NCBI GenBank assembly: GCA_016764015.1
Contig: JAESSR010000049.1
Coordinates: forward strand, 1 to 6,932
Source of the DNA: Phycisphaerales bacterium
Lineage (GTDB): Bacteria; Planctomycetota; Phycisphaerae; Phycisphaerales; UBA1924
Direction: 5' to 3'
DNA length: 6,932 nucleotides
A model generated the notes under the pieces. It was not told where the DNA came from. It saw only the letters and a list, made by a program, of their open reading frames with translations, and searched no databases. Positions 1-5,798 of this stretch are shown piece after piece. The translations under genes were made by a program, and so were the position numbers. Within the stretch, counting starts at the first letter, position 1, and every line of letters starts with the position of its first letter.

Positions 1-117
1 CAATGTTAGCATTTGCAAAGCTAGTGTTCCACAAGACTTCCGAAAATATCCGTAATTCTCAGTTATCTCGCTATTCCAACCCTCTTCAACCGCCCCCACA
101 ACCCATACACTTCCCGT

Positions 118-1512
118 ATGACCGACCTTTGGCAAGCAAACCGAGAATCCGCAGTCGATGCGATCGCGCCACTCGCCGCCCGCATCCGCCCCATACGCCT
201 CGATCAAATTGTCGGCCAATCCCATCTCATCGCCCCAGACAAACTCCTTCGCCGCATGATCGACGCCGATGCCCTCACCTCCGTCATCCTCCATGGCCCG
301 CCGGGCACCGGCAAGACCACCCTTGCCGAGGTCATTGCCAAAGCGACCAGCCGAAGGTTTGTTCGTGAAAACGCTGCATCCGTCGGGGTCAAGCGCATCC
401 GCGAAATCATCGACGACGCCTACCGCATCCTCGGCGACTCAGGCAAACGAACCATCCTCTTCCTCGACGAAATCCACCGGTTCTCCAAATCCCAACAAGA
501 TGTACTGTTGGCCGATGTCGAACGCGGCTTGATCACCCTCATCGGCGCGACCACCGAAAACCCACTCTTCGCCGTCAACGCCGCACTGATCTCACGATCA
601 ACCCTCTTCCGTCTCGAATCCCTCTCCGAAGACGAAACCATCGAACTCCTCAACAACGCGATCAACCACCCCAATGCCTTCCCCGGCCAATCGATCTCGA
701 TCACGGACGAAGCCCTCGCTGTCTGGGCCATCAAATCCGAAGGCGACGCTCGCCGAGCACTCACCGCACTCGAAGTCGCCGTCCTCTCTTCTTCCTCTTC
801 ATCTTCATCTGGTGGGATGGGCTTCCAGCCCGTCTCTTCAGAACCCCAATCCATCCACATCACCAAAACCCTCGCCGAAAACTCCATCCAACAAAAACTC
901 GCCAACTACGGCTCAGACGGACACTACGACGCCGCCTCCGCGATGATCAAATCCATCCGAGGCTCCGACCCCGACGCCGCGCTCTACTGGATCGCAAGAA
1001 TGCTCGACGCCGGCGAAGATCCGCGCTTTATTTGCAGGCGTTTGGCGATCCTTGCCAGCGAAGATATCGGAAACGCTGATCCCCGAGCCGTCGTAATTGC
1101 CCAGTCCTGCTGGGACCTCACCGAACGCATCGGCATGCCCGAAGCGAGAATCACCATCGCCCAGTGCGCCACTTATCTCGCCTGCTGCCCCAAATCCAAC
1201 GCTGCCTATCTGGCCATCGATGCCGCCCTCGACGATGTCCGCAATAACCGCGTCCTGCCCGTCCCGATGCACCTGCGCGACAAGAACACCTCGCCTCAAG
1301 CCAGCACCGATGGCTCCGGCCAACGCGTCCGCGATCTCGAAACCGAAAAATACCAATATTCCCACAACGCCGACAACCAACTCACCGGCCAAGACTACCT
1401 CGGCGTCGACAAACGCTACTACGAACCCAAGGACATCGGAGCCGAACGAATCCTCAAACAACACCTCGACGAGGCGCGTGCCCGCAAGCAGCCGCCAAGA
1501 GAAGACTTGTAA
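118..1512 (+). CDS. rarA: Replication-associated recombination protein A (RarA/MgsA), AAA+ ATPase
   Basis: Predicted cytoplasmic AAA+ ATPase that acts at stalled or gapped replication forks; the family (RarA/MgsA, Mgs1/WRNIP1) is related to clamp loaders and works with SSB. Visible motifs: Walker A GPPGTGKT at residues 60-67, Walker B LFLDEIHRF at 114-122, sensor 1 GATTENP at 143-149, an arginine-finger-like ISR at 158-160, and sensor 2 GDARRAL at 209-215. The C-terminal part carries family hallmarks, including RGSDPDAALYW, ASEDIGNADPRA and CPKSNAAY, then the MgsA C-terminal domain with VPMHLRD. Length is 464 residues against about 447 for E. coli RarA (from memory). The excess is largely explained by residues 224-245 (Ser8 then GGMGFQPV), a repeat-derived insertion in the variable stretch after sensor 2. 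The ATG gives the short N-terminus usual before the ATPase domain; no Shine-Dalgarno is visible. The gene ends 5 bp from the convergent secreted-protein gene as originally laid out. Function confident; symbol by homology. Confidence 0.96.
   Translation: MTDLWQANRESAVDAIAPLAARIRPIRLDQIVGQSHLIAPDKLLRRMIDADALTSVILHGPPGTGKTTLAEVIAKATSRRFVRENAASVGVKRIREIIDDAYRILGDSGKRTILFLDEIHRFSKSQQDVLLADVERGLITLIGATTENPLFAVNAALISRSTLFRLESLSEDETIELLNNAINHPNAFPGQSISITDEALAVWAIKSEGDARRALTALEVAVLSSSSSSSSGGMGFQPVSSEPQSIHITKTLAENSIQQKLANYGSDGHYDAASAMIKSIRGSDPDAALYWIARMLDAGEDPRFICRRLAILASEDIGNADPRAVVIAQSCWDLTERIGMPEARITIAQCATYLACCPKSNAAYLAIDAALDDVRNNRVLPVPMHLRDKNTSPQASTDGSGQRVRDLETEKYQYSHNADNQLTGQDYLGVDKRYYEPKDIGAERILKQHLDEARARKQPPREDL
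812..838 (+). repeat. REP-like palindromic element inside rarA
   Basis: A 27-nt unit: GTGG (812-815), stem GATGGGCT (816-823), loop TCC (824-826), stem AGCCCGTC (827-834; all positions pair, one as G:T), then TCTT (835-838). It has the same length, stem length, loop position and flanking tetranucleotides as the left arm of the intergenic element at 5705-5731, with 19 of 27 bases identical although most of the stem differs. It is read in frame as part of GGMGFQPVSS in RarA. It follows a pyrimidine-rich tract coding for eight serines. Peptides of this type are, to my recollection, common by-products of short repeats in planctomycete genomes. Origin as an inserted repeat is inference. Confidence 0.75.
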
Positions 1513-1517
1513 GGAAC

Positions 1518-1636
1518 TTACGGACACCCGGCTGCAAACGCAGTCAAGAACGCGCTCACATCGAAGAAGTTGAAACTCCCATCACCTGTAAAGTCGGCAG
1601 CCGGATCATTTGCACTAAACGCGTTCAAGAAGGCGG
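1518..1636 (-). pseudogene. Out-of-frame dockerin-like C-terminal tail of the secreted protein
   Basis: Read on the minus strand in the frame shifted from the upstream gene, this stretch codes for AFLNAFSANDPAAD, then FTGDGSFNFFDV, then SAFLTAFAAGCP and a TAA stop (1520-1518). It completes a duplicated motif: DLNGDGGLNFFDV (in frame, upstream) followed by DFTGDGSFNFFDVSAFLTAF. Both copies have the EF-hand-like D-x-N/T-x-D-G-x-x-N-x-x-D spacing of type I dockerin calcium loops, and the Gly-Cys end fits the 'GC-type dockerin' tails known from planctomycete secreted proteins. Inserting one base at 1635-1637 joins it to the upstream frame (697 codons including stop). It may be a true mutation or a sequence error; I cannot tell which. 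Confidence 0.85.
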
Positions 1637-3607
1637 GACATCGAAGAAGTTCAGCCCTCCATCGCCGTTCAAATCCGCAGCACAATCCGGGTCGCAATCA
1701 TCAGGGATCCAGTTCCCATTGGTGTCTGAATCCGCCGCACTGTACCAGCTCACACCGTTCATCAAAACCGCTGAGTCTTGCACCTGGTTCAGACACATGT
1801 TTGCACTCGCCGTGCCCTCACCCTCAGAGAACGGGTAATACGCGATCAACCCCCCCTCGCTACCGATGAGTTCTGTATTCATGAGACTCCGAATTTGAGC
1901 ACCATCACGGGCAACTTCCCATATCCGGAACTCGTCAATCACACCCCGAAACGGCAACAACTCACAACCCAATAACGGATCACCAAACCCACCAATAATC
2001 AACGGCGTATTGGCATCGCCATTGAAAGTACCCCAAGCGCTGTTCTGCTGAATGGCGATGCCATTTCTATAGATGGTTGTTGTATTGGTGTCTGGATCAA
2101 TCACAAAGGCCCAATGTATCCACAAACCCAACAACTCCGTGTACCCATAATCTGAAGTGTTCGTAATCCGAGCAAAGGATTGCACATTAAAATCGCCGTG
2201 ATCAAAGTAGACCGTGCCATCGCCCCAAGGAACATGCGCCTGAATCCGTTCTTCGCCTGGCCCATCACAGTCAACGATCCCAAATGAACTCTGATTGCGA
2301 AAGTCGTTTGTATACTGCCAGAACTCAACGGTTGATTCCCGGTCGATCATGGGCTGAATCATCGCCACGCGGGCATAATCATCAATCCCATCAAACTTCA
2401 AAGCACTCCCGGACCCCGCGAACGGGCCGCGCGTCTCAGGGGTATCGCTGAACAGATTCTCATTGCAATCAGTCTGATACTCATACGCCCCCATGTCAAC
2501 TATTGGACGCCCATCGGTGCTGACTCCGGTATCAATGCCCCACGGCTGCCCTCCCACATCGGTATTAACATCTGCAAACCGAGGCAGCCCAGAAAGCGCG
2601 TAATCGACAGATACCCTCGAGTTGTTTCCAGCATCCACGAGAGGCGAGTGAGGATCTAACCCTAAGAAGTTTTCACTGGAATAACCAGTATTTATCCGTG
2701 GGCTTCCACTAGGACTCGGAAAGTTATCAAGCCACGACAGATTTCCTTCTCCGGGATAACCGGTTCCAACATATGAATACTCGATGACGATATTTTCTAT
2801 GGGCCCGTCCTGCATATCCAATGGGTTAGAAAAACCTACTCTACTATTTTCGTACAAGATCGAGTTGTACACCTCAATTAAAATACTGTTGCCCACTTCT
2901 GTTTGAATCGTCGAAGTGCCAAACAGCAAACTCCGATTTCTGTAAAAAGTACAGCTTTCGACCAGTATGCGTTTGTTTTCAGGCCCAAACTGCCCATACC
3001 TCCCATGAATCGCGCCACCACCAAACCGTCCCCAATTACTGTAAAATATTGTATTTCGAACTACAAGTACTGACTCTGCATTTTCACTTGAAGAGAAGAA
3101 TACACCACCGCCCAACAATGCTATATTTTTGTCAAAAGTGCAGTTTTCAATAAGTCCGCCACGCCCCCGTATAACAACCCCGCCTTGACCAGTGCATCTT
3201 AAAATCAAGCAGTTGCGAAGCACAACACCGGTCACACTCCCACCGCCTGTGGTTGATTCAAAGCCCCCAGATAACTGTTGGTTTGCATCCATCAGGTCTA
3301 GTCGGAACGCTCCTGTAATCGTAAAGCCATCGACCACAGTATCTTCAGCGTGCGTGACCAGTGCTTTTGCACCTAAAGGACCTTCGATGATTGTAGTAGT
3401 CGGTCCATCTGTTGATCGTAAGTCGATGTTCTTTGTATACACGATCTGTTCAAAATAATGCCCCGGAGACACCAGCACCGTGTCCCCATCGACCGCCGCA
3501 TCAATCGCCGATTGAATCGTCCCATACTGATCCGGTACGCGGAGAATATCGCCCGATGCGCTCGAAACACACACACAGAACATCATCAAACAAACAAAGC
3601 TTCTCAT
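1625..3607 (-). CDS. Secreted beta-helix/LamG-domain protein, dockerin-anchored type, frameshifted at its C-terminus
   Basis: Predicted exported or surface protein of unknown ligand. From the ATG at 3607 (660 residues): residues 1 to about 19 form a signal peptide (MRSF, hydrophobic Cys/Met-rich core, SSASG). About 20-345 is a right-handed parallel beta-helix, opening with VPDQYGTIQSAIDAAVDGDTV and containing repeated short strands such as VVLRNC, GLIENCTF and LVVRNTIFY. VDMGAYEYQ (370-378) is a motif common at the end of such helices. About 402-585 is a LamG/concanavalin-like domain, starting ALKFDGIDDYA and including GVIDEFRIWEVARD. A Ca-binding-like DTNGNWIPDDCD precedes the first dockerin-like loop DLNGDGGLNFFD. 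The frame then stops early (PPS, stop), because one base appears lost near 1635-1637. With it restored, the protein would be 696 residues ending GCP. No sugar-lyase active site is recognisable, so I do not call it a pectate lyase. A GTG at 3616 could add three residues (MCC), but the ATG gives a cleaner signal peptide. The middle of the gene is AT-richer than its neighbours. Confidence 0.85.
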   Translation of the reverse strand: MRSFVCLMMFCVCVSSASGDILRVPDQYGTIQSAIDAAVDGDTVLVSPGHYFEQIVYTKNIDLRSTDGPTTTIIEGPLGAKALVTHAEDTVVDGFTITGAFRLDLMDANQQLSGGFESTTGGGSVTGVVLRNCLILRCTGQGGVVIRGRGGLIENCTFDKNIALLGGGVFFSSSENAESVLVVRNTIFYSNWGRFGGGAIHGRYGQFGPENKRILVESCTFYRNRSLLFGTSTIQTEVGNSILIEVYNSILYENSRVGFSNPLDMQDGPIENIVIEYSYVGTGYPGEGNLSWLDNFPSPSGSPRINTGYSSENFLGLDPHSPLVDAGNNSRVSVDYALSGLPRFADVNTDVGGQPWGIDTGVSTDGRPIVDMGAYEYQTDCNENLFSDTPETRGPFAGSGSALKFDGIDDYARVAMIQPMIDRESTVEFWQYTNDFRNQSSFGIVDCDGPGEERIQAHVPWGDGTVYFDHGDFNVQSFARITNTSDYGYTELLGLWIHWAFVIDPDTNTTTIYRNGIAIQQNSAWGTFNGDANTPLIIGGFGDPLLGCELLPFRGVIDEFRIWEVARDGAQIRSLMNTELIGSEGGLIAYYPFSEGEGTASANMCLNQVQDSAVLMNGVSWYSAADSDTNGNWIPDDCDPDCAADLNGDGGLNFFDVPPS

Positions 3608-3810
3608 ACAGCACACCCCATCGAAAGTATTGCCCCCGTCTCTCTTCGAGGAAATAACGGGGAGTCTGAGCCCAAATATCTACCCAGAGTCTAACTCATC
3701 GGGCTATTGACAGCAAGTTCCAAATCCAGGCCCGCTAATAATCCAATTTTCACTCTTCTTCAAAGCTCCCAGAACCCCAATCCCTTCTCACTGGTTCCCT
3801 ACCATCCATC
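3608..3810. promoter_or_regulatory. Divergent intergenic region between the secreted-protein gene and the cyclo-ligase gene
   Basis: This 203-bp stretch must hold the start signals for both flanking genes, which are transcribed away from each other. On the + strand a perfect TTGACA lies at 3707-3712 and an AATAAT at 3737-3742, but the 24-nt gap between them is too long for a standard sigma-70 promoter. On the minus strand TTGCTG (3717-3712) and TAGACT (3694-3689) are 17 nt apart but each matches its consensus poorly. No Shine-Dalgarno is visible before either start. I support the region as regulatory by position, not by a clear motif. Confidence 0.3.
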
Positions 3811-4395
3811 GTGCTCCATACGCCCACCAAACCCGCCCTCCGCTCCACCCTCAAGGCAACCCTCGCCGCCATCCCCCCCCAAGATCGCACCAACCAAAGT
3901 AACCAACTCACCCCCCACCTCCTCACCTCCAACCTCTACCAAGCCGCTGCCACCATCCTCGCCTACGCCGCCCTCCCGACCGAGATATCCCTTGATCCAT
4001 TCATCACCCTCGCCCTCGCCGAGGGCAAAAGAATCTGCATCCCCACCATCAACTGGGAATCAAAAGCCATGCAACCCGCCCAGATTCTGAATCTGGACAC
4101 CGACCTCGAAATCGGCCGATACGGCGTACGGACGCCTCTGCCGAGTTGTCCATTGGTGGAACCAAACGAAATTAATCTGATCCTGATCCCAGGGCTCGCA
4201 TTCGATCGTGATTTCAATCGCCTTGGACGCGGCGCGGGGTTCTATGATCGCCTGATCGATTCGCTGCCAACCCCACGCCCACCACTCGTCGGCGTATGCT
4301 TTGCATCACAAATCGTCGCCAATGTCCCCACCGAACCACACGATCACCCGATGGACCGGGTCATCACCGAAACCGGATTCATTGAACCTGCATAA
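3811..4395 (+). CDS. 5-formyltetrahydrofolate cyclo-ligase (5,10-methenyltetrahydrofolate synthetase)
   Basis: Predicted cytoplasmic enzyme that converts 5-formyltetrahydrofolate plus ATP to 5,10-methenyltetrahydrofolate, returning the storage form of folate to one-carbon metabolism. The 194-residue length is typical. Seen in the sequence: an N-terminal KPALRSTLKATL (residues 7-18) with the Lys and Arg expected near the ATP phosphates; YAALPTEISLDPFI (52-65); GKRICIPTI (72-80); and the family signature IPGLAFDRDFNRLGRGAGFYDR (126-147 with key residues PGLAFD and RLGxGxGFYDR). The end PxEPHDHPMDRVITETGFI also fits. One glycine of the usual GGG/GGF stretch is Ala142. The start is GTG, since no ATG or other start lies close upstream in frame and it leaves the usual short lead before the Lys; no Shine-Dalgarno is seen. 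A run of eight C (3873-3880) lies in codons 21-24. The next gene follows after 57 bp on the same strand. The enzyme is called ygfA or fau in some bacteria. Confidence 0.94.
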   Translation: MLHTPTKPALRSTLKATLAAIPPQDRTNQSNQLTPHLLTSNLYQAAATILAYAALPTEISLDPFITLALAEGKRICIPTINWESKAMQPAQILNLDTDLEIGRYGVRTPLPSCPLVEPNEINLILIPGLAFDRDFNRLGRGAGFYDRLIDSLPTPRPPLVGVCFASQIVANVPTEPHDHPMDRVITETGFIEPA

Positions 4396-4425
4396 ACCGA
4401 CCCCACATAAACACACGATCGATCA

Positions 4426-4481
4426 CCAATCTTCACGCAAGAGGAACCACGGATGAGCCTACCAAGCCAATCTTCACGCAA
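4426..4481. repeat. 15-bp exact direct repeat flanking the transpeptidase start
   Basis: The 15-mer CCAATCTTCACGCAA occurs at 4426-4440 and again at 4467-4481, 41 bp apart. The first copy runs into the ribosome binding site (it supplies the A bases before GAGGA); the second lies in codons 5-10 of the transpeptidase gene and encodes part of QSSRN. The sequence between the copies contains the start codon. It could be a small duplication or a paired operator; nothing here decides between these. Confidence 0.8.
4439..4445 (+). promoter_or_regulatory. Ribosome binding site of the L,D-transpeptidase gene
   Basis: AAGAGGA lies 7 nt before the ATG at 4453, at good Shine-Dalgarno spacing. It supports that start and stands out because the other genes in the window have no clear site. 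Confidence 0.75.
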
Positions 4482-5694
4482 CGCCACACGATCATCGCAG
4501 GTCCACTACCGCAGATCCAGCGGCGGCCCGCTCAAAAAACTCATCACCATCATCGTGATCCTCGCCATCATCGCACTGGTATGGTTCTTCTTTATCCGCC
4601 AGCGCGCCAATAAAATCGCCACCGAAAATCCACAAACAGACGCGCAAACCGACGGTGCAATCGCGGCCAACACCCCAGCAACCCAAGGTTCACAACCCAC
4701 CATTATCAACAACTCACCCTCACGACCACTCCCGGGCGCAGGCGACGCATCTGATCCGATCAAAGATGTCGAGCAAGCTCTCCGATCTCAACCGAATACA
4801 CATACGCCTACAAACACAGACATCCTCGACGCGGCCATCGATCAAGCCCGAGCACAACGAACAACCACGAACCAATCAAGTCCTACAGAACAACCAAGAT
4901 CATCTGGCTCGGCGAACGGCATCCGTCTGCAGATGGATTCTGCGAGACGATTGGTCGCCGAGAACAACCGAGTCGGCGCACGCAAACTCCTCTCCCAAAC
5001 CCTCCTCGCAGCCAACACCACCCACAACCAAGCTCAAGTCCTGCGTGACGAACTCACCGCCATCAACGAAGTGCTCCTCTTCTCGCCGGTCGTTGACCCC
5101 AACGACCCGATGAGCGAATCCTACAAAATCAAAGCCGGCGACTCCCTCTCTCGCATCGCTGGCCGCAGAGAACTCGCCACGCACTGGAAGCTCATCGCAC
5201 GAATCAACCAAATCGCAGACCCATCAAAGATCCGCCTCGGGCAAAACATCAAGCTCGTGCGTGGACCATTCCACGCGATCGTGCACAAATCCGCCCACCG
5301 CCTTGATATATTCCACGGCTCGCCCGCCAACCCGGATTCCTGGCTCTACATCAAATCATTCGATGTCGGGCTTGGCTCAAACGATGGCACACCCATCGGC
5401 GAGTTCGTCGTCTCCCAAAACAAGCTCGAAAACCCAGGGTGGGTCAACCCACGCAACGCCCGTGAACAATACGACCCCAACGATCCAGCCAACCCCATCG
5501 GCGAATACTGGATCGGAATCACCGGCGTAGGACAATACAGCTCCCTCACATCGCTGGGACTCCACGGCACCATCGACCAGAACTCCATCGGTGCCAACCA
5601 ATCCATGGGATGTGTTCGCCTCGCCGAGGGCGATATCGACACCGTCTACGAACTCCTCGCCGAACATATCTCCCGCGTATTGATCGTGCCATAA
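4453..5694 (+). CDS. Membrane-anchored LysM and YkuD-family L,D-transpeptidase
   Basis: Predicted cell-wall enzyme that makes L,D (3-3) peptide cross-links in peptidoglycan or attaches proteins to it, acting in the periplasm. Order of parts in 413 residues: a short basic cytoplasmic N-terminus; one membrane segment at about 29-48 (LITIIVILAIIALVWFFF) followed by RQR, with no signal cleavage site seen; a Pro/Thr/Gln/Asn-rich linker to about 155; a helical segment at about 156-210 (MDSARRLVAENNRVGARKLL and on) that resembles a single TPR-like hairpin; a LysM peptidoglycan-binding domain at about 223-269 (YKIKAGDSLSRIAGR to IRLGQNIKLV); and the YkuD catalytic domain at about 273-412. The catalytic motif is intact: HGT at 371-373 and SMGCVRL at 384-390, giving His371, nucleophile Cys387 and Arg389. 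The gene lies 57 bp after the cyclo-ligase gene and may be co-transcribed. A hairpin with a T-rich tail begins 14 bp after its stop. Confidence 0.95.
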   Translation: MSLPSQSSRNATRSSQVHYRRSSGGPLKKLITIIVILAIIALVWFFFIRQRANKIATENPQTDAQTDGAIAANTPATQGSQPTIINNSPSRPLPGAGDASDPIKDVEQALRSQPNTHTPTNTDILDAAIDQARAQRTTTNQSSPTEQPRSSGSANGIRLQMDSARRLVAENNRVGARKLLSQTLLAANTTHNQAQVLRDELTAINEVLLFSPVVDPNDPMSESYKIKAGDSLSRIAGRRELATHWKLIARINQIADPSKIRLGQNIKLVRGPFHAIVHKSAHRLDIFHGSPANPDSWLYIKSFDVGLGSNDGTPIGEFVVSQNKLENPGWVNPRNAREQYDPNDPANPIGEYWIGITGVGQYSSLTSLGLHGTIDQNSIGANQSMGCVRLAEGDIDTVYELLAEHISRVLIVP

Positions 5695-5708
5695 ATCTTT
5701 ACTCGTGG

Positions 5709-5731
5709 CACAGGCGTCCCGACTGTGTCTT
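5709..5731 (+). terminator. Probable terminator of the L,D-transpeptidase gene (left arm)
   Basis: On the + strand an 8-bp stem with one mismatch (CACAGGCG/CGACTGTG, loop TCC) begins 14 bp after the stop and is followed by TCTTACTCTTATTCTT, T-rich but interrupted. It is weaker than the opposing one. It is part of the inverted-repeat element, so termination may be a secondary use. Confidence 0.5.
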
Positions 5732-5752
5732 ACTCTTATTCTTGCCGAACAC

Positions 5753-5783
5753 AAATAAAAAAGACACAGGCGAGACGCCTGTG
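5753..5783 (-). terminator. Probable Rho-independent terminator of the membrane-protein gene (right arm)
   Basis: Read on the minus strand, a perfect 8-bp stem (CACAGGCG/CGCCTGTG, loop TCT, 5783-5765) is followed at once by TCTTTTTTATTT (5764-5753). The stem begins 15 bp after the stop codon of the gene ending at 5799. Strong stem plus U tract is the classical form. Confidence 0.75.
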
Positions 5784-5798
5784 CTACCGCACCTGAGA

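Larger units (their letters stand above)
5705..5787. repeat. Inverted-repeat element with nested hairpins (REP/MITE-like)
   Basis: Arms at 5705-5731 and 5761-5787 are 27 nt each and match in inverted orientation at 24 of 27 positions, around a 29-nt AT-rich centre (5732-5760). Each arm is itself a palindrome: CACAGGCG TCC CGACTGTG at 5709-5727 (one mismatch) and CACAGGCG AGA CGCCTGTG at 5765-5783 (perfect 8-bp stem). The right arm reads as TGETPVLP in a + frame, a peptide I associate with dispersed repeats of planctomycetes. The element fills most of the 104-bp spacer between two convergent genes and shares its 27-nt plan with the copy inside rarA at 812-838. No flanking target-site duplication is evident. 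Confidence 0.85.

Noticed and set aside
1..117. Upstream promoter or gene fragment before rarA
   Set aside because: TTGCAA at 13-18 has no -10 at proper spacing, and no coding pattern is supported on either strand.
913..1527. Long open frame antisense to rarA (204 codons, minus strand)
   Set aside because: Its residues are a Gly/Val/Ala/Asp-rich mirror of C-ended rarA codons, with no recognisable domain, and rarA motifs occupy the + strand. Similar shadows at 420-905, 3963-4217 and 4900-5211 are rejected for the same reason.
1630..1645. Programmed ribosomal frameshift to read the dockerin tail
   Set aside because: No X-XXY-YYZ slippery heptamer or obvious downstream structure at the GTC-CCG site; a simple base loss or sequence error explains it better.
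2650..3550. Pectate lyase or other polysaccharide lyase activity for the beta-helix domain
   Set aside because: The fold pattern is visible, but I see no lyase catalytic residues or family signature, so only a structural role is called.
3707..3742. TTGACA and AATAAT as a sigma-70 promoter for the cyclo-ligase gene
   Set aside because: The 24-nt spacer is well beyond the usual 16-18 nt; either hexamer may be chance in this AT-richer stretch.
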